This document shows, piece after piece, positions 25,718-34,435 of a DNA stretch of 64,000 bases. This DNA comes from Limosilactobacillus sp. WILCCON 0051 (lineage in GTDB: Bacteria; Bacillota; Bacilli; Lactobacillales; Lactobacillaceae): positions 1,798,001 through 1,862,000 of the forward strand of contig NZ_CP154878.1 in NCBI RefSeq assembly GCF_039955095.1, written 5' to 3'. Position numbers and translations under genes: made by a program. Below the pieces are notes generated by a model, which ran no database searches, was not told where the DNA came from, and saw only the letters and a list, made by a program, of their open reading frames with translations. Positions within the stretch are counted from its first letter, which is position 1. Each line of letters opens with the position of its first letter.

Positions 25718-26325
25718 CTATCCACCTCCAAACATCTTAGATAATTGCGCGTGCGCGTCTTCTGGGTTCATTGGCCTATCATCCCTTGACCGCGCATTCA
25801 AAGTTTCCAACAGTTCCAAATAGTTTTGATTGTCCAAATCATCTGGTAAAACGCCACTATTAAGCATCAATTGCTGTTTAAGGTAATTGATGTCTTCTAT
25901 TTCTTGTTTGAGTTCCCAGATTCTTTTGCGGATTTCTCCGCTACCGATTTTGGGGATTCATCCGTAGCTTTAAGTGCTTCTTGTGCTTCCTTTTCGCTAA
26001 TGCCAGACATACGACTCCGCAAGTAAGACAGATAAGCCCCAATTTCTTCTTCGGTGGCGTTGTCCCAAATACGGTCTTCATCAATATGCAACAATTGCGC
26101 GATAAATTTGATTGCGCCATTAATAAATTCAGTTTCCTGATCAATAGCTTCGACAAACTTTCCCTGCGCATCATTATCGTCAATAGGTGTATCATCCGTA
26201 ACCAAGGAAGCCTCTAGCGCCTGTTTCATTAACTGGTTAAGCTTGTACGTCACCCGAACGGTTGGCTTAACCGCAATTGGCTGTTTAATGCCAAACAGGG
26301 ATGCGTCTACTTTAATTTTTTCCAT
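25718..26325 (-). CDS. Tail assembly chaperone gpGT, made by -1 frameshift
   Basis: gpG runs from ATG 26325; near its C-terminus the ribosome can slip back one base at CCCAAAA (25948-25954) and continue for 76 codons in the overlapping frame, ending at TAG 25718-25720. The extension reads IGSGEIRKRIWELKQEIEDI and ends KMFGGG. Phage tail chaperones are commonly made in this way, the fusion binding the tape measure. The stop lies one base before the tape measure TTG start. Confidence 0.82.
25897..26325 (-). CDS. Tail assembly chaperone gpG (zero-frame product)
   Basis: 142 residues, helical, with a Ser/Lys-rich tail (ESPKSVAEKSAKESGNSNKK). Start at ATG 26325, eight bases after GAGGTG; a GTG three codons upstream overlaps the ribosome site. 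It is the abundant form; the frameshifted gpGT shares its first ~124 residues. Confidence 0.85.
   Translation of the reverse strand: MEKIKVDASLFGIKQPIAVKPTVRVTYKLNQLMKQALEASLVTDDTPIDDNDAQGKFVEAIDQETEFINGAIKFIAQLLHIDEDRIWDNATEEEIGAYLSYLRSRMSGISEKEAQEALKATDESPKSVAEKSAKESGNSNKK
25948..25954 (-). promoter_or_regulatory. Programmed -1 frameshift heptamer
   Basis: Reads C CCA AAA on the minus strand in the gpG frame, matching the X XXY YYZ rule. It allows slippage of both tRNAs into the -1 frame, which stays open to the tape measure start. Confidence 0.8.
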
Positions 26326-26387
26326 TTTTGACACCTCATATCAGCCGCCCCATTGGTACTGTGTATTTACTAGGCGACTTAAGTTTT

Positions 26388-27074
26388 TTAGCTTGGAGTA
26401 ACAGTATTGCTGGTAGTAGTGGTAGTAGTGGTTTGGCCATGCTTGGTAATATCGTCACCGGTATAGCCACCGAATACTTCCTTAAGCATAGCTGCAGCAC
26501 TGTATCCAGTTGCTCCGCTGTTCCACTGCTTGTAAGGCTGTTGCGTACCGTCAGAGCTAACAAAGACAGTGTCGTCAATTGGCGTCAAAGCTTGATAGGT
26601 AAATGCAGCATTGGCGTCAGTTTCGTTTTTGTTGTTAGTACCATGATTGCGAGTTGGCATAATCATTTCACCATTGGCGAAACCGTCAAAGTACTTGTTG
26701 CCTTTGAAGTCGTCAGAGCAAATTAGCATTGCCAAGTGTGGCTTTTTGCCCAGCGTTGCACCACCGGTCGCATCGATCTCGTAGCCGTTGCACTTCATGC
26801 CGATTTCGTAAGGCAAGTCAAGGTACGTAACAGCAACTTGCGGCGTTGGAACACCGTGAGACGTACGCTTAACTTTGTTGTTAGCGTATTGTTGCGTACC
26901 TGCTTCTTCGATATTGGTAATGTTGGCAGTCGTGGCACCTTCGCCATCACCGTCCAGCAATACTACGCCGGACTCAGAGAGCCCCTTTTTAGCGTCAGCA
27001 ATAATTTTCCCGGTATCGTCAATCAGTCCCAACGCGATCCAATTGATACCGGAAGTAGAAATACCTGCGGACAT
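26388..27074 (-). CDS. Major tail tube protein
   Basis: 228 residues, phi13/TP901-1 type: GISTSGINWIALGLIDDTGKII at the N-terminus and TYLDLPYEIGMKCNGYEID in the core. A Thr-rich tail (QTTTTTTTSNTV) may be surface exposed. AGGAGG ribosome site. Between tail terminator and chaperone, as expected. Confidence 0.88.
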   Translation of the reverse strand: MSAGISTSGINWIALGLIDDTGKIIADAKKGLSESGVVLLDGDGEGATTANITNIEEAGTQQYANNKVKRTSHGVPTPQVAVTYLDLPYEIGMKCNGYEIDATGGATLGKKPHLAMLICSDDFKGNKYFDGFANGEMIMPTRNHGTNNKNETDANAAFTYQALTPIDDTVFVSSDGTQQPYKQWNSGATGYSAAAMLKEVFGGYTGDDITKHGQTTTTTTTSNTVTPS

Positions 27075-27461
27075 TTAATTCCCCTCCTTGATAATTTCAT
27101 CTTTTGCAAAATAAAAGACCTTCGTCACTTGTTTAGTGTCGGGGTCTTTTATGTGATTCTTCGATTGTTCGACAGTCCAATTATTATCAACAAACAGCCG
27201 TGCCAGTGCCTGTTCGCCATCTAGCGTGCTGATATCGTTATCGAGCTTGTAGAATATCTGAACTTCCACGCCGACCGTCCATCCCTTGAAAGTATGGTTG
27301 GCATAGTAGGTAGGCTCGTTCAGCCATTCAGTAATCAAGCAGATCGTCTTGTCTTCATAATCGGACTCTTCTTCTGGGATTGAATCAGTATAAATCTTAT
27401 TAATCCAGTCAAATTTGCCATCGAGCAGATCTAACGCTTGAAAAACTGGCAGTTCCATCAT
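27075..27461 (-). CDS. Tail terminator / completion protein (DUF806-like)
   Basis: 128 residues: VGVEVQIFYKLDNDIS, then LARLFVDNNWTVEQSKNH and YFAKDEI. This pattern and position fit the DUF806 family in lactobacillus phages, which caps the tail tube. Its start overlaps the stop of the HK97 gp10-like gene. Confidence 0.8.
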   Translation of the reverse strand: MMELPVFQALDLLDGKFDWINKIYTDSIPEEESDYEDKTICLITEWLNEPTYYANHTFKGWTVGVEVQIFYKLDNDISTLDGEQALARLFVDNNWTVEQSKNHIKDPDTKQVTKVFYFAKDEIIKEGN

Positions 27462-27853
27462 TTGACACCGCCATTTCTTGCGTCAAGCACCTTTTTCTCT
27501 GCTGCAAAAACCTTGTCAGCCGAATCACGACGCGCGTTGTCAGCAAAGTGAGTAGCCTTCATCTTAACGGTTCCATCATTCAAGAATCTGGCGATATAGG
27601 CTTTTTGACCAAAGCCGACAACGGAATTGCCGTCATCTTCGCCGTCAATGTCAGTATTTTGAAAACCAACATTGTCTTGCAGGTGGCCATACTTTGGATT
27701 TTTCTTTGTCGAGCGCGGGGTTGCTTTACGCAACTCGTCTGCTAAAACTTTTGCTCCAGCAGCAGTCATTGCTTTCTTCGTAGCATGATCTGGAATGGCA
27801 AATTTTTCGGCATTCTTGCCAAATACCTCTAGCATTTTACCGAGATCATCCAT
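27458..27853 (-). CDS. HK97 gp10-like head-tail joining protein
   Basis: 131 residues with the gp10 pattern: AGAKVLADELRKATPRSTKK, GHLQDNVGF, VGFGQKAYIARFLNDGT and MKATHFADNARRD. Start is taken at ATG 27853, within an overlap with the upstream gene; a GTG at 27862 is possible. Confidence 0.82.
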   Translation of the reverse strand: MDDLGKMLEVFGKNAEKFAIPDHATKKAMTAAGAKVLADELRKATPRSTKKNPKYGHLQDNVGFQNTDIDGEDDGNSVVGFGQKAYIARFLNDGTVKMKATHFADNARRDSADKVFAAEKKVLDARNGGVK

Positions 27854-28205
27854 TAGTAGCACCAGCTTTCTTAGTGGCCTTAAGCGTCAGCAGATCATAA
27901 CGCGCAGTCGTATGGCTCTCATCCCTGGATATGGCCAAGATGTCATAGATCGTACTGTCGTCCTTGAATCTCACCTTGAGCTGTTTGTCAACGTGATACT
28001 GAGAACGGACGGCTACTACCGTTGTATCTGCTAATGCCGTCCCAACCAAAGCATACTGCTGTGATTGAGACCGCTGATAGATTGCGCAGTGCAGAGTTTG
28101 AGTCGGCACAAACTTTTGACGTGAACCGCCTAATGTCCTGCTAGGCACGGTTGATACCGTACCGAGTTCAATTATGTGGTTCAGACGGCTGATTGGTAGT
28201 TTCAT
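27846..28205 (-). CDS. Head closure protein (SPP1 gp16-like)
   Basis: 119 residues, beta-rich: LNHIIELGTVS, QYHVDKQLKVRFKDDSTIYDILAISRDE and a Lys-rich tail. Fits the phage head-tail adaptor family that closes the connector. ATG 28205 follows GGGAGGCG, inside the end of the upstream connector gene. Confidence 0.8.
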   Translation of the reverse strand: MKLPISRLNHIIELGTVSTVPSRTLGGSRQKFVPTQTLHCAIYQRSQSQQYALVGTALADTTVVAVRSQYHVDKQLKVRFKDDSTIYDILAISRDESHTTARYDLLTLKATKKAGATNG

Positions 28206-28512
28206 CTTGGCTCGCCTCCCAAACGTCGTATCGTCCACGCAGCTGACCAATAATGCTGTTGACAGTCAGATCAATCTCGTATGTCTGGATATCTGACATG
28301 CTCAGGCGATATTGGTAATAAGTAGCTGCAAGCGACTTTACTGCCATATCAAACAATGGCGAGACGCTGTTTTGCGTGTAAAATGCATCCCCATCACCAA
28401 TTGCACCTTTAACGTACTGCTCGGCTGCATCAATGTAGGCCTGCAGCAGTACGTCATCGTCCGTGCCGTCAAGGTATAGTACCCTTTTTACATCGTCTAC
28501 TGATACAGCCAT
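28168..28512 (-). CDS. Head-tail connector protein (HK97 gp6-like)
   Basis: 114 residues. VDDVKRVLYLDGTDDDVLLQAYIDAAEQYVKGAIG at the N-terminus and NSIIGQLRGRYD near residue 90 are hallmarks of the gp6/gp15-like connector that binds under the portal. The last ~20 residues are Glu/Gln/Pro-rich. Confidence 0.85.
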   Translation of the reverse strand: MAVSVDDVKRVLYLDGTDDDVLLQAYIDAAEQYVKGAIGDGDAFYTQNSVSPLFDMAVKSLAATYYQYRLSMSDIQTYEIDLTVNSIIGQLRGRYDVWEASQDETTNQPSEPHN

Positions 28513-28521
28513 TTAAATCGC

Positions 28522-29688
28522 CTACTTACCAGCGCCTGCTTGGAAGTTAGCCGTCTGATCAGCAACTGTCGTAAACGATCCAACTGCGTATGCGTCACCA
28601 TCGACTTGTTCGACGTCAAACCGGTCAATGACACGGATCTTGGTTTCGTCATGTTCGTAAGCACCGGCACCGATGTTAGTTGCCAACAGGCTCATGTTTT
28701 CACGGTCAAATAGCGTGATAGCCTGCTTAAAGTCGCCATAGTACAGTGGATGAGCACTGGATACGTCCGGGAGCCAACGGTCAGCAACTACCGTGACTGG
28801 CTTACCGCCAATGCGATAGATTTCTGGGCTGGCTGGGTCGCGTTGTACCAGGTAGTTACCCATTGCGTTCTTAACCTTAGCCAGAACGGCAAAACCAGAT
28901 TGGTTGGTCAAGAACGATGACGTAGCGTTGATTGCAGGGTCAAGTGCGGTCAGTTCCAGATCCTTGATGTCATCAAACTTAGCAATCGTTGGCTTTTTGG
29001 ATGCCGTATTCATAACTGCCAGAATAGCTTGGTTACGAGTAACGACAACCTTGCGGGCAATCCAAGTAGACAGCCATGCAAGAATGTTTTCGGCCGTGTC
29101 CTTCAACAGCGTGTTGGTAACAGTCGTGATGCCGGCGTAACGCTTGATCAGGTACTTGATCGTAGTCAGTTCTGGATCATCGTTGTCGCCGATTGCAGCC
29201 GTTTCATCGTCCAGCGATGCCAATGGCTTGATGTCGGAGAACTTCTCGTAAACCCGCGAACCAGATTCGGTAGTTACGGATTCCACACGAACCAAGTTCT
29301 GCAGAGATGCATATTGACGTACAAGAGTATTGATAGTCGTACGGATGTCATCTGGAATCGTCAGACCACCGTTACCAGTGCCAGACGTGCCCGTAGTAAC
29401 CATGTTCTTAAAGTCCTTAACAAACTTGTCTTTCAGCGACAATTGACTGTCATTCAGCGGTTCCTTGTCGTTGTCGTGCATCTTAACTACTTCTGCTGCA
29501 CGAGCTTCATTAAGCTGGTCTTTCAGAGCATCGCGACGTTCCTTGGCATGGTCGCGTTGTTCCTTTAAATCTGCAAAAGCTGCTTGATCAAAAGAGTCGT
29601 CCATCAGAGCGACGTTAAGCTTATCGTTCAGATCAGAAACCTTTTGGCCGGCTTCAATCCAAGCGTTGTTCAGTTCATTGATTCCCAT
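28522..29688 (-). CDS. Major capsid protein, HK97 fold
   Basis: 388 residues. Residues ~1-85 are a charged coiled coil, the delta domain that acts as scaffold and is removed by the prohead protease. The capsid body shows TTINTLVRQYASLQNLVRVESVTT, STWIARKVVVTRNQAIL, GKPVTVVADRWLPD and LYYGDFKQAITLFDRENMSL. Start overlaps the protease stop by 14 bases. Confidence 0.93.
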   Translation of the reverse strand: MGINELNNAWIEAGQKVSDLNDKLNVALMDDSFDQAAFADLKEQRDHAKERRDALKDQLNEARAAEVVKMHDNDKEPLNDSQLSLKDKFVKDFKNMVTTGTSGTGNGGLTIPDDIRTTINTLVRQYASLQNLVRVESVTTESGSRVYEKFSDIKPLASLDDETAAIGDNDDPELTTIKYLIKRYAGITTVTNTLLKDTAENILAWLSTWIARKVVVTRNQAILAVMNTASKKPTIAKFDDIKDLELTALDPAINATSSFLTNQSGFAVLAKVKNAMGNYLVQRDPASPEIYRIGGKPVTVVADRWLPDVSSAHPLYYGDFKQAITLFDRENMSLLATNIGAGAYEHDETKIRVIDRFDVEQVDGDAYAVGSFTTVADQTANFQAGAGK

Positions 29689-30370
29689 GTTGGGCCTCCT
29701 TTTTGTCTAATAAAATAGCCAGCTTTTCGTCATAAACAGACGGAGCTGGCTTTGGCTGTTCAGCCTTGGCCATAAGCGTCATGAATTTGTTGATTGCGGC
29801 GTGTGAAGGGATACTGTGGACAGCATTGACCACTTGCGGCTGATTTTCGTCAGCAAACATGATTTTGTCAGCAAAACCCTTATCAACGGCATCTTTAGCC
29901 GTCATCCAAGTTTCGTCTGCCATCAGTTTTTCGATTTCATCCCGCTTTAAGCCGGTTTTGGCTTCGTAAGCGTTGATAATCGTTTGGTCAACGGTATCCA
30001 TCATCTTGGAATCATGGTCGAGATCATCGGCGTTGCCTTGCGTTACGGTCCATGCCTTATGGATCATCATCTGCGCGGTTGGCGACATATTGATCTCATC
30101 CCCAGCCATTGCGATGACTGATGCAGCACTAGCAGCTAGGCCTAACACGTTAACCGTAACTTTGCCCGGATAGTCGCGCAGCATCGTATAGATTTCAGAC
30201 GCTGCGTGTACGTCTCCGCCTGGCGATGCAATGTCCACCACCAGATCATCATCAGCGTCGGCTAATGTCCGTTCAACCGCCTGAGGATAGGCTGAATCCA
30301 GATCAAACCAGCTGTAAAATTTGCCGGTCATGTTGTCGACAACGTCACCTTTAATGTTAATCTTGGTCAT
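29675..30370 (-). CDS. ClpP-like prohead protease
   Basis: 231 residues. VDIASPGGDVHAASEIYTMLRDY, the nucleophilic Ser in LGLAASAASVIAMAG and the His in AQMMIHKAWT give the Clp-type Ser/His pair. It matures the capsid. The ATG at 30370 follows AAGGGAGG; the open frame runs 61 codons further upstream inside portal sequence but that part is not protein-like. Overlaps the portal stop by 14 bases. Confidence 0.92.
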   Translation of the reverse strand: MTKINIKGDVVDNMTGKFYSWFDLDSAYPQAVERTLADADDDLVVDIASPGGDVHAASEIYTMLRDYPGKVTVNVLGLAASAASVIAMAGDEINMSPTAQMMIHKAWTVTQGNADDLDHDSKMMDTVDQTIINAYEAKTGLKRDEIEKLMADETWMTAKDAVDKGFADKIMFADENQPQVVNAVHSIPSHAAINKFMTLMAKAEQPKPAPSVYDEKLAILLDKKEAQHGNQ

Positions 30371-31502
30371 CGTTCTCACCTCCCTTCTCTGTATCATCAG
30401 CTCGTGGAAGTTTTGCCGGTAAATACCCAGATTGTTCAAGCACATAAGCAGCCTGATTGCCTGCCAGAGTCCCCGATTTAACCATCGATGCAATCGTGCC
30501 GGCAAACGTATCACCAAGCGGATCAACGGCCGGTCGCAGATCCAGTTTGACATTGCCAGTCAGCTTGTTGCTGAGTTCGCTGTCAATTGCTTTGGCGAAA
30601 CGGCTCAACGACTTGGCATAGTCATTACCCATCATGGCCAACGATGATTGTTGGTCCCCTTGACCATTGATAACTGAGTCAGATACGCCATATACCTTGG
30701 CAATTTGTGCGCCGGTCCAGTTGGCTTGATTCAGCAGTTGAGCAACGTTGCCTTGAATTTCCAAAGGATGATAGTCTTCCAAGTCGTCAAGTACGATTGG
30801 CCCACTCCCTGACGCCTGCATCTGCTGCATAAACTTCTGTGAGCGTTGAGCCTTTTCCTTAGCGTTGAGCAACCCGCCTTTCTGGATCTTTAAAATCCCA
30901 GGCGCGGAAATAGACTGCGCAAGTGCTGAGAGAGTCAGCCGATTGCTTGCCTTGCTGATACTCAGCTCATTAGCCAAAGCTGACAGTGGGCTGATACCAG
31001 TCTTACCGCCATTTTTGGACAAAAGCCGAATGTGGATCATGTCAGACTGTGGTATAGCCTCAACAACGCCAACGCTTGGCTCATCAAACGTAACCGTATA
31101 GATCAGTCCAGAGCCGTCTTCCAGCAAATATGGCGATACCTGCGACGGTCTTAAATATTCCCAGTAGCTGTCAATACCATTGCTATTGCGCCAACGGTAG
31201 GCAAAACACTCACCGCCAAGCAGCAGCTGAGCAAACATTGACTGCCAAAACGCATGTGCGTTGCTAGTGACGGTAGGATTGTCAAGCATCCCTTGCGTCC
31301 GCGACTTTTCAGCAACAAATTTGCCATTTGCTAAATCGGAACTCAGCTGAAAGATCAGCGAGTAGACGTCAGAGTTGTGCAGAGCAGTTGATGCATCCAC
31401 ATAATCGCTAGTGCCATTTGGGTTGAGGAAATTGATAATGCTTTGATCATCAGCGATCGATAAAACAGAGTTAGCTTTGTTTCTCAGTTTAAAAATCGGC
31501 AT
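30357..31502 (-). CDS. Portal protein, HK97 type
   Basis: 381 residues. Contains VYSLIFQLSSDLANGKF, AHAFWQSMFAQLLLGGECFAYRWRN, the stem and crown region with GGKTGISPLSALANEL and ISAPGILKIQKGGLLNAKEK, and VSDSVINGQGDQQSS. It forms the dodecameric DNA channel. AAAGGAGG ribosome site. Confidence 0.92.
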   Translation of the reverse strand: MPIFKLRNKANSVLSIADDQSIINFLNPNGTSDYVDASTALHNSDVYSLIFQLSSDLANGKFVAEKSRTQGMLDNPTVTSNAHAFWQSMFAQLLLGGECFAYRWRNSNGIDSYWEYLRPSQVSPYLLEDGSGLIYTVTFDEPSVGVVEAIPQSDMIHIRLLSKNGGKTGISPLSALANELSISKASNRLTLSALAQSISAPGILKIQKGGLLNAKEKAQRSQKFMQQMQASGSGPIVLDDLEDYHPLEIQGNVAQLLNQANWTGAQIAKVYGVSDSVINGQGDQQSSLAMMGNDYAKSLSRFAKAIDSELSNKLTGNVKLDLRPAVDPLGDTFAGTIASMVKSGTLAGNQAAYVLEQSGYLPAKLPRADDTEKGGENDDQD

Positions 31503-31516
31503 TCAATCACCTCCTT

Positions 31517-31678
31517 TCAGCTTGCGATCATCTCGGTAATCAGGCCGACTACAATCAGCACAATGCCGATTGCAAAGATGCCGGCCGTAATGCTTAGTCT
31601 AAAAAAGCCCCAGACGATAAAAACCGCTGCGGCCAAAAAACATAAAACGTCAATATATTTCCAGATAATTTTTAGCAT
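31517..31678 (-). CDS. DUF1056-like small phage membrane protein
   Basis: 53 residues with two TM helices (VLCFLAAAVFIVWGFF and AIGIVLIVVGLIT) and the N-terminus MLKIIWKYID. The size, sequence pattern and place between terL and portal match DUF1056 proteins of lactobacillus phages. Its role is unknown. Confidence 0.8.
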   Translation of the reverse strand: MLKIIWKYIDVLCFLAAAVFIVWGFFRLSITAGIFAIGIVLIVVGLITEMIAS

Positions 31679-31690
31679 AGGCAACCTCCC

Positions 31691-33562
31691 TTACAGCAAG
31701 CCGGAGTCTTCGTTCTCAAACCAGGCTTTGACTTGCTCGCTGGTCATCAGTTCGACCTGTTTTGATTTGTCGTTGGCAATCCCGAAGTCCTCAAAGTGAT
31801 ACATAGCTTGATAGAGAGCGTCAATAATTGCGTCCACAACGTCAATTTTTAGCGTTGCCTTAGCTTTGTCGACCTGTATGCCAATCTTGTCCTGAATAAT
31901 TTCGGCATTAACAAGCGCTTTTTCCATAATTTCATCATCATCCCGCGTGATTGACGACTCAACAAAGCCCTTCTGCAGGAACTTAGTAGGATCTTTCAGC
32001 TCGCTGGTACGCTGGCGGATAGGATTCAACGGCCATTCAGTATTGATTTCCATCTGTTTGATCGCATTGGTTGCTCCCCACGCGTCATAGCCAAAAAACA
32101 GGACCTTGAGATCATTGTCGGCCACGAAATCAAGCAGCCATTGATAGACCTGGTCGTCATTGATCAAGCCTTGCGGATGACTGGTGATCGTACAGTAGCC
32201 TTTTCTTGCCAATTCCCGATACTCAATCCCGTCTTGCTTTTCTTTTGCCTCGATCGATCCGGCCTTTTGCCATGGAATAAAGCTATGCTGCTTAACGTGC
32301 CATTTCTGATTGCCGTCAGCATCAATATACGGGAAGACAAAGGCAATTGCCGTATTGTCGGAGAACATAGAATAGTCAAAACCGATATAGACTTGTTGGC
32401 CGCGAAAACTGAAATCATCTTTAACCGCTCGCTCAATGTCGGCCAGCTTAAGAAACGAGTTAGTAGCTTCCTGCAGCCACATGTTTAGGTTCTTGTTTTG
32501 AAAATCGCCAACCGTACCGGCTAACATATCCGAATCACGCTTGTCTTGAAGCCCTTGCATTAAAACTTTCTTTTGGCTATCAAGCCCTAATAACGGATTA
32601 CTTTTAATCCAAGTATCCGGTTTAAATGTTTCATCTAGGCTATCCTGACTCCAAATTAGCCCCAGATAAGTGTCACCATCTCGATCGCCATCTTTTTCCA
32701 TTAATTCTTCAATCGTTTTTTCATCTTCATGATATGGAACTGAAGGATCTGGATAAGCGGTAGAAATTTGAATGAATTGACGATTTTTAACCTTCACTTG
32801 GCCAGAAATAATTTTGCTGATTTTCTCACGGCTTGTGACTTCACCAATTTCATCAAAAATAGCGGTCGTAAAATGAAATGAGCCTAGCTAATCATATTGA
32901 CCGGATTCATGAGATATAGCTCGCAATATGTTGTTGGTTTTCTTTTCAATAATTTGATCGTTTTGCAAATGCAAATCTGTTTCTTTAGCCAATTGTTTAA
33001 ACGGGTCAATTGAAGTTACTTTTCTCATCATTGATTTAATGTACCCAAAAATTTTATTGGTTTGTTTAAAGTTAATTGAAGTAACCAAATAATCTTGGTT
33101 AGACAGTCCTATTGATTCAATTAAATATGAGTAGCACATCAAAATAGCCATTAAGAAAGTTTTTCCTTGCCCACGTGAAATAGAAACAATAGCGCGGCTA
33201 AATCGCTTGCCACCCTCGTTGTTTCGCCAACCAATCAATTGAGAAAAAATAAACTTTTGCCAATCCATCAATTTGGCTGGCTCACCAGTGTCAACATCAG
33301 GACACACACTGGCAAATTTCAGCAACTTATTAGCTTCATCAATTGAATAATGATAAGGAAAGTTTGTGCTGTTTTGTCTTGTAAGATCTTGTAAATGGCG
33401 AAAACAAGCAAGTTTAATCAAATATCCTGTTGGAATTTTTTCATCTAGCACATCAAAGCAATAACGAGTACCAGCATCATTGTATTGTTTGCGAATCTCT
33501 GAATAGTCAATCTTATGATATATGCCAAGTACATCATGTGATTGAGTAAGGTCAATATTCAT
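31691..33562 (-). pseudogene. terL: Terminase large subunit interrupted by an in-frame amber codon
   Basis: The frame is open over 624 codons except for TAG at 32888-32890. The N-terminal part (224 residues) has the Walker A-like SISRGQGKTF near 130. Just after the TAG the same frame reads SFHFTTAIFDEIGE, which holds Walker B, then SREKISKII and the nuclease domain (YIGFDYSMFSDNTAIAF, LFFGYDAWGA, DVVDAIIDALYQAMYH). Thus the stop lies between the two ATPase motifs and neither fragment could package DNA alone. The part upstream of ~32800 is visibly more AT-rich than the rest. Either a nonsense mutation or suppressed by read-through. Confidence 0.88.
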
Positions 33563-33582
33563 AGCATCACCCCCTTTCTAAT

Positions 33583-33608
33583 AAAAAAACAGGTTATTAT
33601 AAAACCTG
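33583..33608 (-). terminator. Intrinsic terminator between terS and terL
   Basis: CAGGTT-TTATAAT-AACCTG followed by seven T on the minus strand, a perfect six-pair stem. It overlaps the stop of the 57-residue remnant ORF and lies in the middle of the packaging operon, an odd place for a terminator. Confidence 0.8.
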
Positions 33609-33770
33609 CTCTAAAACTTTATTAACATCTTCGGTGTATTTAATTCTGATTAATCTTATATGGTGTTCTTTACAGAATTTGTTTTTGAATAAATCACGAT
33701 AATGAGTATACTCATTTCCAACTAAATTTTTGACTTGTCGAACAAAGTCTTGATTAGTCTTACGCCTCAT
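33597..33770 (-). pseudogene. Remnant of a homing-endonuclease-like gene
   Basis: 57 residues: an N-terminal NQDFVRQVKNLVGNEYTHY segment, then FKNKFCKEHHIRLIRIKYTED. In intact phage proteins of this kind (large repeat proteins with zinc ribbons and a nuclease-like end, DUF723/HNH-associated; from memory) the first segment begins a repeat and the second ends the protein. Here they are joined directly, as by an internal deletion. A plausible ribosome site (GAGGTAAAGCG) precedes the ATG. AT-rich like the adjoining terL part. Confidence 0.55.
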
Positions 33771-33779
33771 CGCTTTACC

Positions 33780-34232
33780 TCAGCCAAAGAATTTTTCCAT
33801 CGCACTAATTGTATCATCTTTCTTCTCGTGACTAGCAATCTGCATAAGGTCCTGTCTACCCTTAGGCGTCAAACCAAGTTGAATGCCAATTGAGTTAAGC
33901 TGCTTGTTTGCATCGTTCATGATTCCAACAGCCGGATTCTTTCTGTACCCGGTGAAATCCTTACCGATAATTTCGCCGGCTGCGTTCTGCAACGACGTAA
34001 ACAGCTTGGTCTGAATGCCGTTTTCCTGCACGTCAGCATACGCCTGACGGTAGATTTCGTACTGAGTACAGTACTGTTCGACCATGCCGGCGTCGATTCG
34101 CTGGACCCGCTCGGTGCTCTCAAGATAAGGCACTATCTTTCGCCAGCAAGCAGCAGCAATTGGCCCGAAATAATTAGGCGGATTTGGTGGCAAATGGCCG
34201 TGATTTTGCTTATAAAACACCTGTTTTGGCAT
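33780..34232 (-). CDS. terS: Terminase small subunit, P27-like
   Basis: 150 residues: FGPIAAACWRKIVPYLESTERVQRIDAGMVEQYCTQYEIYRQA is the P27 family helical core, and GIQLGLTPKGRQDLMQIAS its C-terminal part. It recognises the packaging site. AAAGGAGA ribosome site. Lies between the cos region and the terminase large subunit. Confidence 0.9.
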   Translation of the reverse strand: MPKQVFYKQNHGHLPPNPPNYFGPIAAACWRKIVPYLESTERVQRIDAGMVEQYCTQYEIYRQAYADVQENGIQTKLFTSLQNAAGEIIGKDFTGYRKNPAVGIMNDANKQLNSIGIQLGLTPKGRQDLMQIASHEKKDDTISAMEKFFG

Positions 34233-34239
34233 TTTTGGC

Positions 34240-34430
34240 TCTCCTTTCTGCAGATTCGGAACGTTCCGGAGCCCCCCTGGGGTAAAAATTTTAAAAATCG
34301 CATTTTTGTAAGAGACGATTGAACTGTGTGCGCTCCTTTTGGCAAGCGATTAGGGGGCGGGGGTAAATTTTAAAATCCGACTTGATAAATTCATCAAAAA
34401 AATTTAAAACGCGCGAGAAAGCAAATATGA
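34240..34430. other. Probable cos packaging region
   Basis: About 190 non-coding bases between HNH nuclease and terS. It contains GGAACGTTCC (a 10-bp palindrome), CCCCCCTGGGGTAAAA and AGGGGGCGGGGGTAAA in an AT-rich background with runs of A and T. In HNH-P27 phages the cohesive-end site lies in this gap; the cut position cannot be read from sequence alone. Confidence 0.5.
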
Positions 34431-34435
34431 GCCTC

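Noticed and set aside
30371-30553. N-terminal extension of the ClpP-like protease
   Set aside because: The 61 extra codons lie within portal coding sequence and are basic and not protein-like; the ATG at 30370 has a strong ribosome site.
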